A stretch of 21,748 bases of DNA from Phyllobacteriaceae bacterium (lineage in GTDB: Bacteria > Pseudomonadota > Alphaproteobacteria > Rhizobiales > Ancalomicrobiaceae): the NCBI GenBank assembly GCA_012517025.1, contig JAAYVT010000311.1:1-21748 (forward strand), given 5' to 3'. A program made the translations under genes and the position numbers. Positions 13,717 through 20,570 of this stretch are shown in pieces. Positions within the stretch are counted from its first letter, which is position 1, and every line of letters begins with the position of its first letter. A model generated the notes under the pieces. That model was not told the DNA's origin, ran no database searches, and saw only the letters and a program-made list of their open reading frames with translations.

Positions 13717-14615
13717 ACGTCATCCGCATCGTCCCCGACCCCCGTCGCCTGATCGAACACGCCTGCCGCCTCGGCGAGAGCCCGCTGTGGGACGATCGCC
13801 GCGACCGCCTGTTCTTCGTCGACATCTCCGCCGGCGAGATCCACCACGTCTCCGCCGAGGGCTCCTCGCACCGCGTCTGGCCGGCGCCGGTGCCGGATCG
13901 TCCGACCGCCCTCGGCCTGACCACCGCCGGCCGTCTGGTGGTCTCGCTGACCCGTTCGGTCGATCTCTTCGACCCCGACACCGGGCTGTGGGAAACCCTC
14001 GCCGAGATCGACGTCGGCCCCTCCACCGTCCGCCTCAACGACGGCAAGGTCGGTCCCGACGGCGCCTTCTGGGTCGGCTCGATGGACGAGCGTCCGGAGC
14101 GTCCGGCGATCGCCGCGCTGTGGCGGGTGAGCGCCGACGGCACCGTCGAGAAGAAGCTCGAGGGGCTGCGGGTGGCCAACGGCATCGCCTGGGACGGCGC
14201 CGGCACCACCATGTATCTGGCCGACAGCCGCGGCCCGTGGATCGATCGCTTCGCCTTCGATCCGGCGACCGGCACGCTCGGCGAGCGCACCCGCCTCGCC
14301 ACCCTCGACGAGGACCTCGGCCGTCCCGACGGCGGCTGCTGCGACGTCATCGGCCATTATTGGAGCGCCGGCGTCTCCTCCGGCCATCTCAACCGCTTCG
14401 CCCCCGACGGCCGCCTGCTCGAGCACTGGGATCTGCCGGTCGACCATCCGACCATGCCGTGTTTCGGCGGTCTCGGGCTGCGCACGTTGTTCGTCACCTC
14501 GCACGCCCGCAACGCCGAAGGCCGTCCGTCGCTGGCACCGGCCGGCTCGATCATCGCCTTCGACGCGCAGATCGCCGGTCTGCCGCCGTTCCGCATGCCC
14601 GACCCGCGCGGCTGA
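13713..14615 (+). CDS. SMP-30/gluconolactonase/LRE family lactonase
   Basis: This is a 300-residue six-bladed beta-propeller of the SMP-30/gluconolactonase family, metal-dependent enzymes that open sugar lactones. Visible marks are GESPLWDD at 21-28, with metal ligand E22, RLNDGKVGPDGAFWVGSMD at 107-125, VANGIAW at 154-160 with N156, ADSRGPWIDRF at 170-180, and GRPDGGCCD at 203-211 with D206. E22, N156 and D206 correspond to the metal ligands of mammalian SMP-30. The GTG at 13713 overlaps the edd stop (GTGA), with AAGGAG ten bases upstream, so it is probably translated with edd. Position suggests it hydrolyses 6-phosphogluconolactone between Zwf and Edd, replacing Pgl; a free gluconolactone or other sugar lactone is the alternative. 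A terminator follows. Confidence 0.9.
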   Translation: MNVIRIVPDPRRLIEHACRLGESPLWDDRRDRLFFVDISAGEIHHVSAEGSSHRVWPAPVPDRPTALGLTTAGRLVVSLTRSVDLFDPDTGLWETLAEIDVGPSTVRLNDGKVGPDGAFWVGSMDERPERPAIAALWRVSADGTVEKKLEGLRVANGIAWDGAGTTMYLADSRGPWIDRFAFDPATGTLGERTRLATLDEDLGRPDGGCCDVIGHYWSAGVSSGHLNRFAPDGRLLEHWDLPVDHPTMPCFGGLGLRTLFVTSHARNAEGRPSLAPAGSIIAFDAQIAGLPPFRMPDPRG

Positions 14616-14638
14616 GAGCGGGCCGACCCCACGACGAA

Positions 14639-14674
14639 GAAGGCCCGGCGGGTGACGCCGGGCCTTCGTTCGTT
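14639..14674 (+). terminator. Intrinsic terminator of the zwf-edd-lactonase cluster
   Basis: A perfect 12-bp stem (GAAGGCCCGGCG at 14639-14650 with CGCCGGGCCTTC at 14656-14667) with loop GGTGA is followed by GTTCGTTT on the plus strand. It separates the cluster from the convergent chemoreceptor gene. Confidence 0.85.
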
Positions 14675-14695
14675 TCGGGGATGTCCGGCTGTCGC

Positions 14696-16375
14696 TCAGG
14701 CGGCGGCGACGTCCGACAGGAAGCGGTCGACCATGCCCTTGAGGTCGTCGGCGGTGTGCACCACCCGTCCGGTGGCGTCGGCGACCTGTTGGGCGGCGCG
14801 CGAGGTCTCGGCGACGGCGTCGTTGACGCCGGCGATGTTGTCGGCGACCACCTTGGTGCCCTCGGCGGCGCGCGAGACGTTGCGGGCGATCTCGGCGGTC
14901 GACGCGCCCTGTTCCTCGACCGCGGCGGCGATCGCCGAGGTGTAGCTGTCGACCTCTTCCATGATGTGGGCGATCTCGCCGATCGCGGTGACGGCCTCGC
15001 CGGTGGTCACCTGGATCGCGCCGATGTGGGCGGAGATCTCCTCGGTCGCCTTGGACGTCTGGTTGGCGAGCGTCTTGACCTCGGCCGCCACCACCGCGAA
15101 GCCCCGACCCATCTCGCCGGCCCGCGCCGCCTCGATGGTGGCGTTGAGGGCGAGCAGGTTGGTCTGTTCGGCGATGTCGCGGATCAGGCCGACCACCGCG
15201 CCGATCTTGCCGGCGGCCTGTTCCAGTTCGGCGACGGTGTGGTTGGTGGTGCGCGACACGTGCGCCGCCTTGCCGACCACGTCGGTGGTGCGCGACACCT
15301 GACGCGCGATCTCGTCGATCGACTGCATCAGTTCCTCGCCCGCCGACGACACGGTGAGCACGTTGGAGGAGGCCTCCTGCGAGGCGTGGGCGGCGCCGTC
15401 GGCGCGCTGGGCGGTCGCCGCGGCGGTTCCCGTCAGCGCCTCGGCGGTGGTCGACATCGACCGCATCTCGTCGCCGACGGTGGACAGGAGGTCGGCCGAG
15501 CGGCGGCGGAAGTCGGCGATCAGTCCGTCGATGCGCGCCTCGCGGGCGTGCTTGGCCCGTTCCGCCGCTTCACTGTCGGCCTGCAGCGAGCGCCGTTCGC
15601 GCTCCTGGTCGCGGAACACCACCACCGAGCGCGCCATCTCGCCGATCTCGTCGCCGCGTTCGGTGTCGAGGTGGACGTCGAGCTCGCCGTGGCCGAGCGC
15701 CACCATCGCCTCGCGGACCGCCGCGAGCGGACGGGTGACCGAGCGCACCACGAAGAAGGCGATGGCGCCGACGCCGATCGCGAAGGCGAGCGAGAACAGG
15801 CCCGATTTCACCGCGATCGACCAGAACTGCGTCTCGATGTCGTCGATCCACATGCCGGACCCGATCACCCAGCCCCAATCCTTGAAGGCGATGACGTAGG
15901 AGAGCTTCGGCAGCGCCTCGGTCGCACCCGGCTTGGCCCAGCGATAGGACACCGCGCCCTGGCCCTCGCGGGCGGCGAGGTCGTTCATCTCGCGGAACAG
16001 GTACTTCCCGTCCGGATCCCGCATCTGGTAGCCGTCGGTGCCGCGGACCTTATCGGAGGGATGGACCAGGATCTTGCCGTCGGTGGTCTGCACGAACACG
16101 TAGTTGGTGTCGTCGTAGCGCAGCTTGCCGATCTCGGTGGCGGCGACGGACTTGGCTTGGTCGAGCGAGATCTCGCCGCGCGCGGCGCGTGCCTCGGCGT
16201 CGTTCGCGGCGCTGGCCGCCATTTCGACGACGCGACGCAACTCCTCGATCTTGCCCTGATAGAGGGTGCTGTGGACCGACCACAGGCCGAGCGCCGTCAC
16301 CGTGAGCAGACCGACGACCGCGAGACCGGCGACGAGGAAGAGGCGGAAGGACAGTCCGCTGAACTTGGGCGTCAT
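14696..16375 (-). CDS. Methyl-accepting chemotaxis protein with single Cache sensor domain
   Basis: This 559-residue chemoreceptor senses a ligand in the periplasm and signals to CheA/CheW. Order of parts: transmembrane helix 1 at about 11-33; a periplasmic domain at about 36-185 with sCache_2-type features (YVFVQTTDGKILVHPSD at 92-108, then DGYQMRDPDGKYL, and FKDWGWVIGSGMWIDDI at 164-180); transmembrane helix 2 at about 189-211; HAMP at about 212-265 starting RSVTRPL; and the signalling domain at about 300-555. The hairpin tip is AEQTNLLALNATIEAARAGE at 402-421. sCache_2 domains often bind small carboxylates, but the ligand here is unknown. No C-terminal CheR/CheB-docking pentapeptide is seen. 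The ATG at 16375 is preceded by GAAGG about ten bases upstream. No other chemotaxis gene is adjacent. Confidence 0.95.
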   Translation of the reverse strand: MTPKFSGLSFRLFLVAGLAVVGLLTVTALGLWSVHSTLYQGKIEELRRVVEMAASAANDAEARAARGEISLDQAKSVAATEIGKLRYDDTNYVFVQTTDGKILVHPSDKVRGTDGYQMRDPDGKYLFREMNDLAAREGQGAVSYRWAKPGATEALPKLSYVIAFKDWGWVIGSGMWIDDIETQFWSIAVKSGLFSLAFAIGVGAIAFFVVRSVTRPLAAVREAMVALGHGELDVHLDTERGDEIGEMARSVVVFRDQERERRSLQADSEAAERAKHAREARIDGLIADFRRRSADLLSTVGDEMRSMSTTAEALTGTAAATAQRADGAAHASQEASSNVLTVSSAGEELMQSIDEIARQVSRTTDVVGKAAHVSRTTNHTVAELEQAAGKIGAVVGLIRDIAEQTNLLALNATIEAARAGEMGRGFAVVAAEVKTLANQTSKATEEISAHIGAIQVTTGEAVTAIGEIAHIMEEVDSYTSAIAAAVEEQGASTAEIARNVSRAAEGTKVVADNIAGVNDAVAETSRAAQQVADATGRVVHTADDLKGMVDRFLSDVAAA

Positions 16376-16602
16376 TTCGAAGACCTTCGCGAGCAGGGGA
16401 TCGACCCGGCACGGCCGTCTTCACGCGGGTTTCACGCACCGGTGGTCGGACGCCCCGTCTTCCGGCTCGAAAGGGCAGGCGGATTCGTCGCGACTGATGA
16501 GAATGGAAGCAGCCGCAACTTAACAAATCGCCAATTCGCAGATGTCCCTTTGTCGGAAAGACGAAATTTCACGGTCACTCGCAATAAACCGAGAAGACGA
16601 CG
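16376..16602. other. Non-coding gap upstream of the chemoreceptor
   Basis: No gene is seen here. The part 16480-16600 is noticeably AT-richer than its surroundings and probably carries the promoter of the minus-strand chemoreceptor gene, but I cannot pick a convincing -35/-10 pair. Confidence 0.4.
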
Positions 16603-16624
16603 ACGGCCGAAACGATTCGGCCGT
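16603..16624 (-). terminator. Hairpin terminator candidate downstream of the CDF transporter
   Basis: A perfect 9-bp stem (ACGGCCGAA at 16603-16611 with TTCGGCCGT at 16616-16624) with a 4-base loop lies 23 bases after the transporter stop. On the minus strand it is followed by CGTCGTCTTCTC, a poor T-run, so efficiency is uncertain. Confidence 0.6.
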
Positions 16625-16647
16625 GTCTCCGCTCGACGGGCATCGGG

Positions 16648-18069
16648 TCAGGCCTGCCCGAACGGCTCGCCGTGACCGATCACTCGACGGACGCCGAGAT
16701 GGCGCGCTCTGACCGCCCGCTCGACGTCGTCGATCGCCGCATGCAGTTCGGCGATGCCGAGACCCGGCGCCGCCCGACAGTGGAAGTTGACGATCACGCC
16801 CTCCTCGGTCGCCCGCGCGCGGACGTCGTGGACCTCCGAGACGATGCCGCCGCGCCGTGCCGCCGCCTCCAGATCGCCGCGGATTTCGGCGAGCGAGGCC
16901 TCGTCGAGATCGAGCCCGTCCAGCCGATCGACGGTGATCGGCTCGATGTGGGTCTCCACCTCGGCGCCCGGTCCGAGCTCCGCCGCGATCGCCTGCTCCA
17001 GCCGAGTGGCGACGACGTGGGCATCGGCGAGCGCCATCCGCCCGTCGACCTCGAGGTCGAAGGACACCGAGACCCGCTCGTCGGCGAGCCCCTGCACCGT
17101 CACGTGATGGACGGCGAGGCCGAGATTGCGGGCGACGACGAGGATCCGGTCGTGCATCGTCTCGTCGTCGAGGGCGCGCGGATGGGCGACGATGGCGATG
17201 TCGACCTCCGGCATCGCCGCCGTCACCGCCGCCGCCACCCGGGCCTTGATCGCCGCCATGTCCTCGAGCGAGCGGATGCGGCTGACCGCGACGTCGAGAT
17301 CGACGAACACGTTGGCGCCCGACGGCCGCGCCCGGACCCGCTCGATCGCCACGACTCCGGTGATCGTCTGGGCGATGTCGGAAATGTGCTCGGCGACGCC
17401 GTCGGGGGCGGCGTCCATCAGCGAATCGATGGTGCGCTTGCCGAGTCGCCAGCCGGCGAGGCAGACGAAGGCGGAGACGCCGATCGCCGCCAGCGCGTCG
17501 CCGAGCGGGAAGCCGTACCAGACGAAGCCGAGGCCGACGAGCACCACCGCCGAGCTCAGCATGTCGGAGGAGAAGTGCAGCGCGTCCGCCTCCAGCGCCT
17601 GACTGCCGGTCGCCTCCGCGACCTTCTTCAGGTTCCGCGCCCGGAAGTAGTCGACGACGATCGAGGCGATCACCACCGCCACCGCCGCCAGCGACGCCTC
17701 CGGCTCGCCGCCGTGACCGAGAATGCGCTGGATCGCCTCCCAGATGATCCACCCCGAGGCGAGGAACAGCAGGCCGGTCTCCACCAGCGCCGCCACGCTC
17801 TCGATCTTGGCGTGACCGTAGTGATGCAGCTCGTCGGCCGGTTCCTCGGCGATGCGCACCGCGAACCACGTCATCACCGTCGCGCCGACGTCGAGCAGGC
17901 CGTGGATCGCCTCCGACAGCAGACCGAGCGAGCCGGTCATCACCGCCACGATCGCCTTGGCGATGGTCAGCCCGGTGCTCGCCACGATCGAGCTCAGCGC
18001 CGCCGCCTCCTTCTGTTCGGCATGCACCGAACGCTGTTCGTCCTGAGAGGCATTCTCATTGTTCGTCAT
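16648..18069 (-). CDS. Cation diffusion facilitator (CDF) transporter with extended repeated C-terminus
   Basis: This is a 473-residue metal/proton antiporter of the inner membrane, likely exporting zinc or a similar divalent ion. The membrane part spans about residues 22-215 with MTGSLGLLSEAIHGLLD at 44-60, HHYGHAKIES at 82-91 and EADALHFSSDML at 160-171. By comparison with E. coli YiiP, the transport site would be H56, D60, H165 and D169, the two-His two-Asp set seen in zinc-selective members. Most family members are near 300 residues; here about 258 follow the membrane part. They look like three successive CTD-like (ferredoxin-type dimerisation) units, roughly 220-298, 305-377 and 395-470, each ending near a His (VAHP, THIEP, GHGEP). 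The ATG at 18069 was chosen because the conserved region follows it; the upstream frame is not family-like and the ribosome-binding site is weak. Confidence 0.92.
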   Translation of the reverse strand: MTNNENASQDEQRSVHAEQKEAAALSSIVASTGLTIAKAIVAVMTGSLGLLSEAIHGLLDVGATVMTWFAVRIAEEPADELHHYGHAKIESVAALVETGLLFLASGWIIWEAIQRILGHGGEPEASLAAVAVVIASIVVDYFRARNLKKVAEATGSQALEADALHFSSDMLSSAVVLVGLGFVWYGFPLGDALAAIGVSAFVCLAGWRLGKRTIDSLMDAAPDGVAEHISDIAQTITGVVAIERVRARPSGANVFVDLDVAVSRIRSLEDMAAIKARVAAAVTAAMPEVDIAIVAHPRALDDETMHDRILVVARNLGLAVHHVTVQGLADERVSVSFDLEVDGRMALADAHVVATRLEQAIAAELGPGAEVETHIEPITVDRLDGLDLDEASLAEIRGDLEAAARRGGIVSEVHDVRARATEEGVIVNFHCRAAPGLGIAELHAAIDDVERAVRARHLGVRRVIGHGEPFGQA

Positions 18070-18159
18070 GGACTTGCTCGCATCGCAGAGGGTTCGGCGC
18101 CTCGTTCCTAGGCGTCTCCGTCGTCGATCGCAAGAGGTGGGGGTGACGCGCGGACCCTC

Positions 18160-18189
18160 TTGTCGAGAACCGCCGCGACCGTCGATAAT
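18160..18189 (+). promoter_or_regulatory. Sigma-70-type promoter for nasT-nasS
   Basis: TTGTCG at 18160-18165 and GATAAT at 18184-18189 are 18 bases apart. A start near 18196 would leave a leader of about 15 bases that just includes the AAAGGA ribosome-binding site. This argues against the GTG codons further upstream in the frame as translation starts. Confidence 0.55.
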
Positions 18190-18210
18190 GCGGTGCGAAA
18201 GGATGTGCGC

Positions 18211-18798
18211 GTGGTCGACGTCTCCCTGACCATTCTGGTGATCGACGAGAACCCGGTGCGCAGCGCCATCCTCGAGGAGGGGCTGCGCGACGCCGGGTTC
18301 ACCGACGTCGTGCGTCTCGACACCACGCACGAGCTGCTGCGCCGCATCTATCAGATCGATCCGGACGTCATCCTGATGGATCTCGCCAATCCCTCGCGCG
18401 ACGTGCTGGAGCAGATGTTCCAGGTGTCGCGCATGGTGAAGCGGCCGGTCGCCATGTTCGTCGACCGCTCCGACACCGCGATGATCGAGGCCTCGGTCGA
18501 CGCCGGCGTCTCCGCCTACATCGTCGACGGTCTCCGCAAGGAGCGGGTGAAGCCGATCCTCGACATGACGGTGTCGCGCTTCAACGCCTTCGACCGTCTC
18601 ACCCGCGAGCTCGATCAGGCCCGCACCGAGCTCGCCGAACGCAAGCTGATCGAGCGCGCCAAGGGCATTCTGATGAAGTCGCGCGGCGTCGGCGAGGACG
18701 AGGCCTACGCCCTGCTGCGCAAGACCGCGATGAACGAGAAGAAGAAGCTCGCCGAGATCGCCCAGTCGGTGGTCACCGCGGCGCAATTGTTCGGATGA
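18211..18798 (+). CDS. nasT: ANTAR-domain response regulator, NasT-type antiterminator
   Basis: NasT binds RNA hairpins in the leader of nitrate assimilation transcripts and prevents termination when NasS releases it. This 195-residue protein has an N-terminal receiver-like domain (about 5-122: acidic pair D12/E13, D57 in VILMDLANPSRD at the phosphoacceptor position) and a C-terminal ANTAR domain (about 133-192: LAERKLIERAKGILMKSRGV, then EDEAYALLRKTAMNEKKKLAEIA). Open GTG codons exist at 18193, 18205 and 18211; AAAGGA at 18198-18203 is seven bases before the last, which I chose. nasS follows after 52 bases, and this pairing is the main reason to call it NasT rather than another ANTAR regulator such as AmiR. 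The CDF gene is divergent. Confidence 0.9.
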   Translation: MVDVSLTILVIDENPVRSAILEEGLRDAGFTDVVRLDTTHELLRRIYQIDPDVILMDLANPSRDVLEQMFQVSRMVKRPVAMFVDRSDTAMIEASVDAGVSAYIVDGLRKERVKPILDMTVSRFNAFDRLTRELDQARTELAERKLIERAKGILMKSRGVGEDEAYALLRKTAMNEKKKLAEIAQSVVTAAQLFG

Positions 18799-18850
18799 GG
18801 GCGGAAATGACGGACGAGGCGTCGACGATGGCGGCGGAGCGGAGGACATG

Positions 18851-20068
18851 ATGAGCGATTCCGTGCTCGACCTCGTGCGTCCGCGGGAGCCGGCGCGGTC
18901 GCTGGAGCGACTGCGGATCGGCTTCATCCCGCTGGTCGACTGCGCCCCGCTGGTGGTCGCCCGCGATCTCGGCTTCGCCGAAGCCGAGGGCCTCGCCCTC
19001 GATCTCGTCCGCGAGACCTCGTGGGCCAACATCCGCGACCGCATCGTGCTCGGTCATTTCGACGCGGCCCATCTGTTGGCGCCGATGCCGGTCGCCGTCC
19101 GCCTCGGCATCGGCCATCTGGAGGCGCCGATCGTCGTGCCCTGGGTGTTGAACCACGGCGGCAACTCGATCGCGGTCTCGGCGGCGCTGTGCGCCGCGAT
19201 CGGCGAGCGGGGCGGCATCGAGGACCCCGCCGCCGTCGGCGCGGCGTTGCGCCGGGTGGTGCGGGCACGGGCCGAGCGGGGCGAACCGCCGCTGACCCTC
19301 GCCTCGGTCCACCCGTTCTCCTGCCACGAACACCAGTTGCGCTATTGGCTCGCCGCCTCCGGCGTCGATCCGGACGTCGACGTCCGGCTCGGCGTGGTGC
19401 CGCCGCCCTACATGGTCGACGCCATGACCGCCGGCATGGTCGATGGCGCCTGCGTCGGCGCCCCCTGGCCGAGCCTGTCGGTGGAGGCCGGCGTCGGCCG
19501 CATCCTGCTGTCGACCGGCGCGCTGTGGCCGGCGACGCCGGAGAAGGTGCTCGGCGTGCGCGAGCAATTCGCCGAACGCCGCCCCGAGGCGCTCGCTGCC
19601 TTGCTGCGCGCCCTCGATCGGGCCGGCGCCTGGATCGAGGATCCGGCCAATCGTCCGGCCTTGGCCGCGCTCCTGGCGCGCCCCGAGGTGGTCGGGGTGG
19701 CGGAGGCGGTGGTGATGCGCTCGCTCTCCGGCGAGATCGTGCCGGCGCCCGGCGCCGAGCCGGTCCGCCTCGCCGATTTTCTGCGCTTCCACGGAATGGG
19801 GCCGAACGGGCCGATCAACCGCCCGCGGCTCGCCGACGGCCTGTGGTTTTCGGCGCAGATGCTGCGCTGGGGCCAGTTCGCCGATCGCGCCCGCGCCTTC
19901 GCCGCCGCCCGCGCCGCCTTCGCGCCGACCGTCCACGACGCGGTGTTCGGCCCGCCCGCGACGGCGCCGAGCGACGAGGTCCACCCCTTCGATGGGGCGG
20001 TGTTCTCCGCCGCCGCGCCGGAGGATTGGCTCGATCGTCATCCTCGGCCGGCGGCGCCGGGTGTGTGA
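18851..20068 (+). CDS. nasS: NasS-type nitrate/nitrite sensor (NrtA/CmpA-like, cytoplasmic)
   Basis: NasS is a cytoplasmic relative of the periplasmic nitrate/bicarbonate-binding proteins NrtA and CmpA. Without nitrate or nitrite it holds NasT inactive. This 405-residue protein has no signal peptide and shows family landmarks: LRIGFIPLVDCAPLVVARDLGF at 21-42 (shown in pieces: FIPLVD, APLVVA), SWANIRD at 57-63, AAHLLAPMP at 72-80, HPFSCHEHQLRYWLAASGVD at 154-173, VRLGVVPPPYMVDAM at 178-192, VGAPWPSLSVEAGVG at 202-216 and PEKVLGV at 230-236. An ATG at 18848 is also possible, but GGAGG at 18841-18845 is only two bases from it and five from ATG 18851. It is followed by a terminator, and no nitrate uptake or reductase gene lies downstream in the window. 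Confidence 0.9.
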   Translation: MSDSVLDLVRPREPARSLERLRIGFIPLVDCAPLVVARDLGFAEAEGLALDLVRETSWANIRDRIVLGHFDAAHLLAPMPVAVRLGIGHLEAPIVVPWVLNHGGNSIAVSAALCAAIGERGGIEDPAAVGAALRRVVRARAERGEPPLTLASVHPFSCHEHQLRYWLAASGVDPDVDVRLGVVPPPYMVDAMTAGMVDGACVGAPWPSLSVEAGVGRILLSTGALWPATPEKVLGVREQFAERRPEALAALLRALDRAGAWIEDPANRPALAALLARPEVVGVAEAVVMRSLSGEIVPAPGAEPVRLADFLRFHGMGPNGPINRPRLADGLWFSAQMLRWGQFADRARAFAAARAAFAPTVHDAVFGPPATAPSDEVHPFDGAVFSAAAPEDWLDRHPRPAAPGV

Positions 20069-20150
20069 CGGACGCCACAGCGGCGCGGTCGCGTAGCCCG
20101 TTGCGAAATTTCGGATTGTCGCGGCCCGGTCGTTCCGGCTATCGCGGAGG

Positions 20151-20182
20151 AACCGGCGAGAGTCGACTCTCGCCGGTTTCGA
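20151..20182 (+). terminator. Perfect 28-bp palindrome, probable terminator of nasTS
   Basis: Bases 20151-20178 read the same on both strands (AACCGGCGAGAGTC followed directly by its reverse complement). As RNA they form a hairpin with a minimal loop, followed by TTTCGATTCTC. This fits a terminator 82 bases after the nasS stop. Its perfect symmetry could also make it a protein-binding site upstream of the small secreted protein gene. Confidence 0.7.
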
Positions 20183-20213
20183 TTCTCTCCGCCACCCAGC
20201 GAGGACCGACCGT

Positions 20214-20561
20214 ATGCGCGCCGCCCGCCTCTCCCGTCTCGCTCTCGGCGCCGCCCTGCTCGCCGCGGCGTCGTCTGTCGCGGGAGCCGTCGACGGTCCG
20301 ACGGAGACGCTGAAGACGCTCTATCGCGTCGCCCTGTCGGCGGATATGTGCGGCTTCCCGATCGCCCAGCGCCAGTCGGAGGCGCTCGGCCGCGCCATGA
20401 ACCGCGCCCTCTCCGAGAGCGGCCTCGACCCGGACGCCGCCGATCGCCTCTATCTCGACGTCGACGAGGCGCTGGAGGCGGAAGGCTGGGACAAGATCTG
20501 CGCCGCGAACGGCGAATGGGCGCGCAGCTGGAACGCCCTGCTCGCCGCCAACGGCAAGTGA
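20214..20561 (+). CDS. Small secreted protein of unknown function with two cysteines
   Basis: This 115-residue protein starts with a clear Sec signal peptide: basic MRAARLSR, hydrophobic core about 9-22 and a likely cleavage after SVAGA at residue 25. The mature part is about 90 residues, mainly helical in appearance, with exactly two cysteines (C46 in ADMCGFPI and C96 in WDKICAANG) that could form a disulfide in the periplasm. I do not recognise a family. GAGGA at 20201-20205, eight bases before the ATG, and strong codon bias support the gene. It lies alone between the nasTS terminator and the convergent ppk2, whose stop is nine bases away. A function cannot be assigned. Confidence 0.75.
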   Translation: MRAARLSRLALGAALLAAASSVAGAVDGPTETLKTLYRVALSADMCGFPIAQRQSEALGRAMNRALSESGLDPDAADRLYLDVDEALEAEGWDKICAANGEWARSWNALLAANGK

Positions 20562-20570
20562 TCGATCGGC

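Noticed and set aside
13550..16675. A 1041-codon plus-strand open frame running through the lactonase and the chemoreceptor
   Set aside because: It crosses a real terminator and is out of frame with the lactonase and antisense to the chemoreceptor.
18160..18210. Earlier starts for nasT at 18160, 18193 or 18205
   Set aside because: The promoter -10 box at 18184-18189 and the ribosome-binding site at 18198-18203 both favour GTG 18211.
20151..20178. The nasS-distal palindrome as a NasT (ANTAR) RNA target
   Set aside because: ANTAR targets are two successive stem-loops with hexanucleotide loops; this palindrome has essentially no loop and lies downstream of the pair.
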